DNA of 64,000 bases from Pelagomonas calceolata. Lineage: Eukaryota > Sar > Pelagophyceae > Pelagomonadales > Pelagomonadaceae. Where the stretch lies: positions 3,348,001-3,412,000 of the forward strand of contig CAKKNE010000003.1 in the NCBI GenBank assembly GCA_918797485.1. The letters are read 5' to 3'. Positions 47,740 to 60,995 of the stretch are shown in pieces. The translations under genes were made by a program, and so were the position numbers. Position 1 is the first letter of the stretch. The number at the start of each line of letters is the position of its first letter. The notes under the pieces were generated by a model. The model saw only the letters and a list, made by a program, of their open reading frames with translations. It searched no databases and was not told the origin of the DNA.

Positions 47740-48378
47740 CTACTTCAGGAGATTTCTGATCAAAGAGCTTTGTGCCATATTTAGGGGCAGTTTGCCTTCC
47801 TTATTCACGATTCGCTTGTTGCATACACTTAAGAGAAATTGGACTGCATTTTCAAATCCCATTTGGGCAGCGAGATGGAGTGCTGTGTTGCCATCTGTGT
47901 CCTGGGCATTTATATCTGCGCCGTGCTCGGCAAGCGTTTTCAGAGACGATACATGCCCGAAGAGCGCGCCATAGTGCAGGGGGCGCATGCCAGCTGCGTT
48001 TTGTGCATTGACATCCGCATGTGATTCAATTAGGCGCGCAACAATGTTGATCGCACCACGTGCAGCAGCAACGTGGAGGGCTCTGGTACCAGTTTCATCC
48101 GAAGCGTTCGGATTTGCGTCGTGACGCAACAAAAGTGTGACCATAGTCTCGCAAGAGCAGCTGACCGCATGCTGCAGCGCTGACCAACCGCCGAAGCCTG
48201 TCGCGTTAACATCAGCCTTGATGCTAGATAGATACTTCACCGTTTCGTCGTGTCCGTTGCGTGCTCCCCAAACTAAGGGCGTCGTTTGAAATAGGTCATG
48301 GGCATCGACTTCCTGGCCATCTGTGGAATTCATGTAGCTCATTACCTCCTTCGTCTCACCGAGCCTAAAGCCATACAT
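47740..48378 (-). CDS. Ankyrin-repeat protein
   Basis: A single exon of 212 aa made almost wholly of ankyrin repeats: TPLVWGARNGHDETVKYLSS, GGWSALQHAVSCSCETMVTL, TGTRALHVAAARGAINIVAR, AGMRPLHYGALFGHVSSLKT and GNTALHLAAQMGFENAVQFL. A capping helix ends in IRNLLK. The spacing is the canonical 33 residues. Small free-standing ankyrin proteins of this size include proteasome assembly chaperones (gankyrin/PSMD10, about 226 aa), but repeats alone do not identify the function. The stop lies at 47740 and the ATG at 48378. Confidence 0.85.
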   Translation of the reverse strand: MYGFRLGETKEVMSYMNSTDGQEVDAHDLFQTTPLVWGARNGHDETVKYLSSIKADVNATGFGGWSALQHAVSCSCETMVTLLLRHDANPNASDETGTRALHVAAARGAINIVARLIESHADVNAQNAAGMRPLHYGALFGHVSSLKTLAEHGADINAQDTDGNTALHLAAQMGFENAVQFLLSVCNKRIVNKEGKLPLNMAQSSLIRNLLK

Positions 48379-49445
48379 TTAAAGAGTCCCAGTCGCACAT
48401 GAACCTCGATAAGGCATGAATTGTATTCTTTTTGGTCGTGGAGGTCATATGCTCGTTAGGTGCTTATAACCTACGGTACCTACGGTGGTAAAGATACGAG
48501 TTTATTAGCACGAGCTGCGCACGCTGAAAAAAAATGTCCGGTCACACAACGACTTCCCCGCCCCGATTTCGGTTGCCGTCACTGTGACTCGGAGGCTCCT
48601 CAGGGTTTGCCAGCCTGAGTGCCACTGGCAGTGACCGTGACTCTGAGTCGGACTCGGATATCCAAGTCCGACTCGGAGTCGCCGCGGCGGCCGTAGCACA
48701 GCTCCGACTGCCAGTGCGCACCGGCGAGATTCCGTGCGTACACTGGCGAAGGTGGTATCCACCTGTCGCCGGATGATAGGCCCGGGGGGGGGGGGGTCGA
48801 ACTTGAAGTTTGAAGGTGGGACTGGCTTCCCCTAGCCGGAGATCGGTTAGTTCGTTGGAGTAACATTCTGCCTTCGCCTGCGACGCTTAAAACTCTGTGG
48901 AGACCTCGACATTTCTAAGGCCCGGCGGGGGGGTCACCGTGACTCGGACCGGGTCAAGTGCTAAGCCTATTAGCGTAACGTTGATTTTATTTTTTGGCGC
49001 AATGAGCGTACAGCCACGCGCCGGCCGGGTGGCGGCAAATTTTTGCTGAGGCGCAGGTTCCGTATGATAAAATAATGGGCTGTGCAGAGTTTTGTGCAGT
49101 GCGGGCAGCCTCGCGTCGAAAAATCGGCTGTGCCGCGGTAGCGCTGTCGACCTCGAACGCGCGAGCTCTGGAGGCTTGGGGCTCAGCGTCACGGTCAAGT
49201 GATTTTTAAAAGATCGTGCTGGGAGGAAAGCAGAGAATCCCCGCGTTTTTAGACGCTTCGAATAGACGATACGGCCGAAGAGTGCTCGTCAGGTACCGTT
49301 TCTTTCTTTCTTTCCCATGCTCTAGAGCCGCAGTACCCCTTGCAGTACCGGTACCACGGTCCGTCCCCCGTGACTGGCCCCCGGCAGCTCAGGAGCTGCG
49401 GTACTTCGTCCGAGGTTCCCGACCGGGTTGGCTTGCATTGAATCT
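48379..49445. repeat. Intergenic word mosaic and dispersed repeat family B copy 2
   Basis: 48600-48700 is a dense island: GCCACTGGCAGTGACCGTGA, GAGTCGGACTCGGATATCC and GTCCGACTCGGAGTCGCCG. A 13-base G-run starts at 48784. 48988-49130 is the inverted partner of 39228-39372. Confidence 0.6.
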
Positions 49446-53241
<3,796 letters not shown>

Positions 53242-54643
53242 CGATTTCGTTTTGGGTAGTGGCCTTTTTACACCATTTTCGAGCATCCAGAGGTCATCAC
53301 GACCTGTATTCGCTACGCTCACAGGTCATCACGACCTCTAAGCTCGAAACAGGCGCAAAAAAAGCCCAACCGAAAAAAATTCAGCATTGACCTTAATTAA
53401 TTAAGTAATCATGCCAGTGATATCAAAAAGAAAATTTGAAAACTGAACGAGCAAAGCGGCGAAGTTCGGTTCCGACTTAAGCCCTCTTACATGCCGTCCA
53501 GGCAAAACCCATACCGTCTCGACCGCCCGGGCCGGGCCGCCCACTGAAGGGCCCGGCACCCAAAGTGAGAGAATACCGTAGCTCTTCCCCTTTCATAGCT
53601 TAAACCCGCAAACTTGCTACGAACATACTTAAGGTAATGACTAATATTCACGCAAAACAGGGGCTGCAAACGGTAGGGGGGTTTGGGGTGCGCCGGCCGC
53701 GGGCAGGCCGCGGGCCGGACGGCGGAGACTCAAAGTTCCAAATCGACGTCGTCGTCGTCCGCATCGTCGTCGTCCGCATCGTCGTCGTCCGCATCGTCGT
53801 CGTCCGCATCGTCGTCGTCCGCATCGACTATAACCCCGCGCCGGTCCCCGGGCCCGTGGTTTCTCGCAGGAGCGCCCTCGAAGCTCTCTATTCGTCCGCG
53901 TCGACTTCGACGCGGCCGCCGCGGTGCAATGAATTCCAGCTTTTCGAGAGTGCTTGAAGTTGTCCGCGGGGCTCGGGGCATACCCACCGTACTGTCCGCA
54001 CCGTTTTTTTTGTGCAGTGGCATGCCCACATCACGTATCGCACATCATGTGGTGGGAGAGCGATTTGGCGCACCGCGAAATGTTGTGCTGCCGCGCTTTT
54101 TCTTGGCGCACCGCCTCGGCCGAATCCTTGAGCGGTCAGAAATAGCTTGGGGCTGCCTATGGGTGCGTTTAGGCCGCGCACGAGGCCAAAACAAAATCAC
54201 GTTTAATCGAGATTCACGGGTTTTTGCCGTTTTTCAGCACGCCGCTGCGCCCTAGTCCCGATCCCCGTACACCCCCCTGACCTCAGGCGGCCCTTAAGAG
54301 GGCCCTATGAGTCCCCCCGACCCAATCCGCGGGTACAGGCTAACGATGGAGCGAATCCCTATGGTGGGTGCCGGCCCCGTGCCCACTGGCACGCCGTCTC
54401 GGCAAAATGAACCATCGATTTAAAACCCGATAGCCTAGTAGTAGTTTTTTTGTGGTTTTATGAAACAACTCCTAAGTACGGGCGCATTGTGACGAGGCAG
54501 GATACTAGTAGTCACACTGGCATCCCCGCTCGCAATGAAGTACGAACTTGTGAACTTCGACTCCGAGCCTGAGTCAGTGCCCTGAAGTTTTCTGACTTGA
54601 GGTGGTCCCAGTTGCTCACCCGGTTGCTCGGGACCTCGCCGCA
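53242..54643. other. Intergenic; acidic-coding 15-mer tandem repeat
   Basis: Near 53290-53345 there is ATCACGACCTG repeated twice. Five exact 15-bp units lie at 53751-53825. From 53630 to 54250 overlapping GC-rich open frames exist on both strands with no domain. No gene is supported. Confidence 0.4.
53751..53825. repeat. Tandem repeat, (GTCGTCGTCCGCATC) x5
   Basis: Five perfect 15-bp units. On the minus strand one frame reads as runs of Asp with Ala (DADDD), on the plus strand as Ser-rich. A coding role is possible but unproven. Confidence 0.85.
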
Positions 54644-56317
54644 TCAGAAATATGTTCCATCCTCGCCCCCGTGATCCGGCGGTACCTTGCGATGGAATGC
54701 TCGTATTTCATTGTAAAGCATTTTCTGTAGGCAAGCCTTGTTGAGCTTTGTTGCCTCGATATCATCAACCTTAACATGAAAACCGGCATCTTGCTCGAGC
54801 TCATACTCACGAAAGTCTTCGACGTACTTATGTTTGAGTGCCCCGCGAAGAGAGATGCGACCTTTTGGGTTGAACACAAGCATGCGCGCAAGAAGATTCA
54901 GAGCATCAACATCTTCAACTTTGGGAAATTTTATTTGGAAGTTTTGGGACTTATAATCAGGGAGCTGCAGCATAAAATTCATTGCGTTTTGATTGGAGAC
55001 AAACCAGAGATCTGCTTTACGTGGGCGGCCCAGTAATTTGACAATGAGCTTCAGTTGGTGAATGTAATCATTTCCAGGAAATACAGGCTGTAAAAGAAGC
55101 ATTTCACCGAAGATACATCCAATCGACCACATGTCGATTGCCTGGTCGTACGCATGGAAGCCAAGCATGATTTCAGGTGCCCGATACCATCTAGTGACTA
55201 CATATTCGGTATATTCTTGTGACAAGACTCCATCTACTTCATTATCACTTTTTGTTATCGTATTATCATCGATCGCCTCCTTTTGACCAGTGGTGCCTCG
55301 CGCCAAACCAAAATCACATATCTGTAGGTTGCATGTTTGAATATCAATCAGTAAATTTGATGGCTTAAGATCCCGATGGAGGACAGATGAGGAATTTATG
55401 TAGTTCATACCAGCAAGTAACTGATAAACAAGATACTGCATTTGCTCGCCGGTGAGTTTTGTCTTGGAATACAAAATTTTCTGTAGGTCAGTTGACATCA
55501 GCTCCGTAACAATATATAAATCTTCGAATCCTTCGATATATGGTGGTTCCATGATATCATAAAGTTTAACGACGTTCGGATGATTAAATTGACGCATTAG
55601 TCGCACCTCGCGCAGCATGCGCTTTGCATCTACCATGTCCTCGAATGCGTTTGCCACCTTTTTTATTGCAACCTTTTTGCCGGTCAAGACCTATGGGCGT
55701 TTACGTGAATAGGAATCAGACATGAACTTTTACATCATCTGCGGCAACAACGAATCCATACGCCCCCGACCCGACTTTGTTTAACAGTTTATACCTGGAG
55801 AAGAGAACATACGGATGTAAATGGTAATCCAATTAGAAGGCACTGACTGCACTTTGGGTCAACAAACCAATCAGTGCCAGAAAACTGAGGGTGTGTCGTG
55901 GTAAATACGATAGGTGGATTAAAATACACACGTGTACCATTGTTTGGCTAACAACTATCGATATGCAATCACGAAGGCATTTTATCCACCTGTCACGGTT
56001 TTCGTGCGTCTCCGAGGCCACTTTAAGTGCGCGGCCTGCCATACATTGTAACGTCACATTGTGTTCATACTACCTTTCAAGATTACTTGGAATGCATGCG
56101 GCCTGCCAAGGAGCAAGTCGACTTTTGTATCCGAAGTTAGCACAAGTGTTGCTCTGGCGGTGTCACTAAGATGGGTCTTTTCGTCCTTGAAGTATGTCAG
56201 TTGCGCTGGTTTTGTTCCGCTCTGACACAAAATAAAATAGCGCTTTTGCCATCTCATCCCACCCTTTTTTTGCAACATCCCCTCGCACTTGATATCTTGT
56301 TCAGAGCACAGAGCCAT
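54644..56317 (-). CDS. ERK-type MAP kinase with N-terminal PH domain
   Basis: Four exons join in consistent phase: 56317-56074, 56035-55909, 55794-55734 and 55690-54644. Introns are 38, 114 and 43 nt and the product is 492 aa. Residues about 8-112 are a PH domain (KCEGMLQKKGGMRWQKRYFI, AFQVILKGRALKVASET, ENRDRWIKCL), which binds phosphoinositides or proteins at membranes. The kinase follows after a short linker: YKLLNKVGSGAYGFVVAADD, VAIKKV, HRDLKPSNLL, DFGLARG, an activation loop with TEY before VVTRWYRAPE, and DMWSIGCIFGEML. All catalytic residues are present. The loop between DFG and TEY is longer than in animal ERK. TEY marks the ERK class, activated by dual phosphorylation. From memory, PH-MAPK fusions are known in oomycetes; here the fusion is read through splice phases. 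Confidence 0.9.
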
Positions 56318-57696
56318 TTTCAAGGGCTCGGACAGGATATATCCCAATTCAACTATAAGATTATTTCATAAGATTATTTCACGCAAAAATACCGTCAAAG
56401 CCATATCTTCCCATCCAGCCCCACTAGCCCCACTGCCCCACTTTCTAATATCGGTGTCTATACTGTTGTTCCAACATTCACGCCGACACGGGCAGCACCA
56501 CTGGCAGTAGCCTGAGTGTCTCAGGCTCCCGTCGCAGCCTGAGCCTGAGCCTACTAGCCTCCTGAGGCCGGGACCGTGACCAGGCAGGAGGCATTGCTCG
56601 ACACCCCGGGCTTGCCCGGGTTCAAGTTATGGCCCGGGCCCGGCCCGGGGCCCACAAGGTTCCGCCTACTGACGAAGAGGTTTAGCAAAAGTTAGTAATG
56701 CCAGTGGTTAAAAGCAACAGAAAGAAAGGAACTTGAAGTCGCGGAGCAATTTGAAATCGTCACCGAGACTCGGATCAAGCAATGGAACAAGCCTGAGATG
56801 CCATGAACGGTTTAGTACAATCCTTCAAGTTGCTCTCTAATGAATGACACGGAGAACTTGGCCCTTGAAAATGACATCATCCGGGACTTCGTAGTCAAAG
56901 TTTCATTACACGAGTCGCTCGGCCATCAGACCGGGTCCCGTTCGGGGACGCCACCCCCAAAATTGGTCGCGGCAAGATTATTTGACATAACGTTTTATTG
57001 ACGAGCTTAGCCCGGGCGAAAACACCTCCGTCGAGGAGCGTTTTATCGTCGAGTTCTGGTTCGATCCAGATATTGATGCAACCGGAGCCTGGATGGCCGG
57101 AGACACGGCTATTGGGAGCCGACTTCGGACGGTATACTGTTTCCTGCACTACGTACTGCTTCCCTACGGCGCTTGTTCCCTATTTTAGGTCTTCCTTAAT
57201 TTGGTCTTCCTTATTATTCTCATGCGCGAGCAGCCAACGGCGCGTGCGGAGTGTTGCGGAAAGCGGAGTGGCGAGAGGCAGAGCTTGCACTCGTTCATGA
57301 TGCCTACCGCTAGGATCATGCGCCCCGTGCGATGCGCCGCCCCAGGGTTTTTGGAGCCTTAAGGTTGCCCAAAACTAACTCTCCGCTGGCAAAGTTGGCC
57401 CGGCGGTGGGCGTCACACGAACATGAAGAGGGAAGAGACTTGAAGGTCACCTAGGTGCTTTGACCGTGACGACTTCTAGTACTATAGAACCCTACATCCC
57501 AACTCATCCAGACGATCATCAAACTGCCACGGTGCCTCATGGTGGACCACTAGTGCTGGAATAATCCGGTTGGAATTGCCAGTGAATTGGAAAAGAAATC
57601 GGTTGTGGCTAAAGTGCACTACCAGGCCCCGGTCTGTAGGGACCGTAGTGCACTTGCTTGAGCGTGCAATGAAGGCCAATAGTAGCTGCTAAAACC
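56318..57696. other. Intergenic; word island and transposon-like fragment
   Basis: At 56490-56660 the words CCACTGGCAGTAGCCTGAG, GCCTGAGCCTGAGCC and GGCCCGGGCCCGGCCC cluster. At 56998-57190 a plus-strand frame (VEERFIVEFWFDPDIDATGA) ends beside the LINE-tail words TAGGTCTTCCTTAATTTGG at about 57185-57205. Confidence 0.4.
56998..57220 (+). mobile_element. Third LINE 3'-tail fragment with short open frame
   Basis: CTTGTTCCCTATTTTAGGTC then TTCCTTAATTTGGTCTTCC matches the tails at 18095-18180 (inverted) and 24660-24725. The open frame just upstream may be the end of the element's coding part; the family is not identifiable from it. Confidence 0.35.
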
Positions 57697-58998
57697 TCAA
57701 GTCCTGATTGTCCCAGCAGTCGCTGAATACATCATATTCGTCAGTGATGAGACAAGAGACGCCTTTAGCCCTGGATTGAAGCGATGAATGCGTTGCACGT
57801 ACATCAAAAAAGTATTGCAAATATCAAAAGTAGACTGTCGCAACTCCATCTCGATGGTCAGCAGCGCGGATAGTCTTAGCTGATTAAAACACATGAGAAT
57901 ATCATTAATGACTCTAATGAGGTCTTGTCTAATGCGAATCAACCCAATTACGTTCGTTGCCTGGGAATAATTTTTTGACAACTCAAATAACAGATAGCAT
58001 TGTCTTCTTGACTCCCGCGATTTGGTCAGTATGCAATGCAGCAACATCGAAGAAAATAAGGCACCGATGCGATTCAAGGAAGCACTGCACCGAAAGCAGG
58101 TCTCTGACCCAGGGCGCAAATTTATCGAATGGTCCCGAAACAACCTTGAGATTTGAACTCTCAGGGTCATGAGTGTGTGTCGGTACAACCACGAGACCAG
58201 CAATACGCTTGCCCCATACTGTAGGGGGAAATTTGATGTTGGTGGTCTAACTTCATTCCTGCGGGAACTGCAGAATGCTGCATGAAAAAGAGTACTCCTT
58301 TCAATCCAAAATACTTTATTCCTCTCGCTGGTACAGGTCCAAATTGAAGGTGCTGATTCTGGGCCAATATTCACATGCTGATGGGGACGAAAGAATGCTT
58401 CGTGCTGTAAAAAGTGCTGATCAGCAACACTTGCATTTCTTTGATTGTTGTAGACTGAATCGAATTTATTCAGTTTGGACAGATATTCAATGGAGACTGA
58501 GAGGTGAAAATTTTCGTTTAATGATTTCACAGCCGTCGCTCGCATTACTAGAGCAGATTCAACAATCCCTGATGTCACATCGGCCACCAGCCAATTGAAA
58601 CGCTTTGAGTGTATATGATGCTCGAGCACTTGGGATACTTTTATGAGTGGAATGACATCTTTCTGTTGCCGCACGGCGCACTGGTTAAATAGGTACTTGG
58701 CCTCCAGCAAATTTAGGAGATCATAATTTCTTGCCTCCGTGCGTCTGATTCGATTCAGGTCGGCGTGAGTCAGCGAAGCGACCGGCGTTAATTCACTGAC
58801 AATACTTAGTAGTTTAGTGCATATGTGAGATAGGTTCAGCGATAAGGGACAGAGAGTTTCCGAGATTGTTTTGGTTTGGATTGCCCGCGAGCTTGTTCTC
58901 AGATCTAAAAATGACGCCCGTTTGATTTCTTTGTTTGCGGCGTTTAACTGATTGCTTATTTTTGCTGCTTTTGGTGGGTGTTTCGAACGATCCCCCAT
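57697..58998 (-). CDS. Hypothetical helical protein
   Basis: An open frame of 433 aa from ATG 58998. No domain is recognised. The first 200 residues and the last 110 read as amphipathic helices (LDLRTSSRAIQTKTISETL; LIRIRQDLIRVINDILMCFN). Between about 57980 and 58370 two other minus-strand frames also look protein-like (SGPFDKFAPWVRDLLSVQCF), so the middle may contain short introns and the true product may differ from this frame. Confidence 0.45.
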   Translation of the reverse strand: MGDRSKHPPKAAKISNQLNAANKEIKRASFLDLRTSSRAIQTKTISETLCPLSLNLSHICTKLLSIVSELTPVASLTHADLNRIRRTEARNYDLLNLLEAKYLFNQCAVRQQKDVIPLIKVSQVLEHHIHSKRFNWLVADVTSGIVESALVMRATAVKSLNENFHLSVSIEYLSKLNKFDSVYNNQRNASVADQHFLQHEAFFRPHQHVNIGPESAPSIWTCTSERNKVFWIERSTLFHAAFCSSRRNEVRPPTSNFPLQYGASVLLVSWLYRHTLMTLRVQISRLFRDHSINLRPGSETCFRCSASLNRIGALFSSMLLHCILTKSRESRRQCYLLFELSKNYSQATNVIGLIRIRQDLIRVINDILMCFNQLRLSALLTIEMELRQSTFDICNTFLMYVQRIHRFNPGLKASLVSSLTNMMYSATAGTIRT

Positions 58999-59213
58999 TG
59001 AGGAGCGAATGAAAAACGAAGCGTTTCAATTGGTGTGACAGAGCCCACGGTAGCACCAAAAGCCGAGATTAGGGATTTTGGAAATAAAAGCGCATTTCAA
59101 CGTAAGATCACGTACCGAGGAGGGGGGGCGCCGGGTTTTGGCTCCGCGGCTATAGCGGCGCCGCGTCGAAGATTTTATGCGCAAAAACCGGTCAGGGGGC
59201 GTATCTAGGCCTA

Positions 59214-59345
59214 ATCTTAATTCACACAAAGTTTGAGAAAAAATCACGAGGTTTGACAGATGTTAGGCACAAAATCACGTACTAGAAAATTCACAAAAAT
59301 TGCCTCCGCGCGTATTCCAGCCGTTGGGGGCCTCTACGCTGGCCC
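59214..59345 (+). repeat. Dispersed repeat family D, copy 1
   Basis: ATCTTAATTCACACAAAGTT, AAAAATCACGAGGTTTGACA and GGGGGCCTCTACGCTGG; partner at 60815-60945 in direct orientation. Confidence 0.6.
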
Positions 59346-60814
59346 ATGGGTGGGTCCGAACCGTTCGGACCGCTCAAAACCTCCACAACGCCGACATTCA
59401 GTGGGCCGAACGCGGCGTCGAGGCCGACTTCGTGGAGCCCAAATGGTGCCTTCCGGGCCGATTGAACCAAAACTGTGGCCACGGAGCATCTATAAGGATC
59501 GTATGCGATGGCCCGCGCACGTCAACGGGCTCGCCGCGGCGATTCGATGACATCGCGCCAGCCCATCGGCGCACCCCGAAATGCGCCATCGGATGCCGCA
59601 GCCGAACGGGCCTTATTGTTCGCTCCGGCCGTTCGACGTCGTTCGGTAGGTCCCCACGCTTGGTCCCGCGCTCGGGTTGACCGTCTCGCGCCGCGGGAGG
59701 AGCCGTCGGGAGAGGGCAGCCCTTTGCCCACTGCACTGCGCGCCGGCGTCGCCCTTTCCCACCCCCAAAAGCTGGGATGTTGGGGTCCGGGGGGTGCTCT
59801 GGCCGCACGCCGGTTTTTGCGCATATAACTTTTCAAGGGGCCGCGAACGAGCGCCCTCAATTCACGCCACTGAGACCCCGCAACCCCCTTCCTGAGGGCC
59901 GGCCTCGGAGGCTCCTCGGGCCGCCGACGGGAAGCCTCAAATCGCCAGCGGCGCATGCCAAAAGTTCAGCTAAACAAAGCTAAACGCGCAGCGCGAAGGG
60001 TGGTGGACGCCCCCAATTCACCGGTCACCGCGCCTGTTGCAGCAGAAGCGCGGCCGCAGCACGTCGCCCGTGGTTCCAGCTCCTGGGAGCGAGAGGGGCT
60101 GCCCATTTGGCTGCACATACTGCCCTCTCAGCCGCCGAGATTGCAAGAGTTAGGCAGACGATCGACGATTTTTGCTCCATCGCCATGCCTACTGACGATA
60201 ACGGCCGATGGTTCGCCTAACTGTTGAGATTTCGAGCCCACGGAGGCGCCGCGACGCGCTCCAGGCATTGCTGCTCCCCGTCGTCCTCAACACAGCCCTC
60301 CAAGCCCCTCGTATGCACACCATGGTGGCTGAGAAGGCCCCTGCCAAATCTCGCGACCCACGGGCGCGATTTTCGCCTGAAGCCAGCTCTGAAGCCGCGT
60401 TCTCGCTGTAAACGCGGACCACGCATAGACTGACATCCCACGTATCGGTGCCCCTGTTTAGTGTTTTAAATCGTCCGCGGCCACATGTTTTACGATGTCC
60501 GACACTGCGGTGGCCCGATCGGCTCGAAACGGCGCCAAAAAAGACGATCGCATGGCTTTTTGCATGGTTTTGGCCGTTTTCTCGGCGAAAGGCAGTCCTA
60601 TTGCTGCCGCGTTTTTTGCAACGCGTAGCCCGGCTGCCCGTGCCCACGACGTACACTAAGTGTTTTGCACGAGAATGCCCGCGCGCCGAGTCACGGGCGG
60701 CATTAGGCGCCTTTGTTTAGCAATTCCTAAATCCTAGTATGAAGCTACCGTGACGCGTGGGGGTCCCTAGCATAAGCTTATTCTAGGGTGGTGCCAAGAA
60801 AGGGGCAACTTATT

Positions 60815-60945
60815 CATCTTAATTCACCCGAAGTTTGGGACAAAATCACGAGGTTCGTCAGTCAAGTTCCGAGACCGGCAGCTGTTCGGGACAATTTGCA
60901 CACTAGAAACAAAAATCGGGGGCCTCTATGCTGGGCGTGTGTGGC
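60815..60945 (+). repeat. Dispersed repeat family D, copy 2
   Basis: ATCTTAATTCACCCGAAGTT, CAAAATCACGAGGTTCGTCA and GGGGGCCTCTATGCTGG. Confidence 0.6.
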
Positions 60946-60995
60946 ATTAGATGCCACATTCGACTGTTGTCTCACACGCGTTGAAACAATTACTA

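Larger units (their letters stand above)
58999..60995. repeat. GC-rich gap framed by dispersed repeat family D
   Basis: 59214-59345 and 60815-60945 share AATCACGAGGTT, ACTAGAAA and GGGGGCCTCTA blocks in the same order. An inverted pair TATGCGCAAAAACCGG lies at about 59175 and 59810. Long overlapping frames on both strands between 59290 and 60720 have the Arg/Pro/Ala composition of GC-rich noncoding DNA. Confidence 0.5.

Noticed and set aside
55833-56057. PH-domain exon as an independent small gene
   Set aside because: Exon phases and splice signals join it directly to the kinase glycine loop, and no separate stop or start is needed.
57983-58367. Alternative minus-strand frames inside the unknown 433-aa gene as a separate protein
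   Set aside because: They contain no recognised domain, and they conflict with each other in phase. They are kept only as a note that the middle of that gene may be spliced.
59290-60720. Long open frames on both strands in the GC-rich block
   Set aside because: Frames overlap on opposite strands, are rich in Arg, Pro and Ala, and show no domain. GC-rich DNA has few stop codons by chance.
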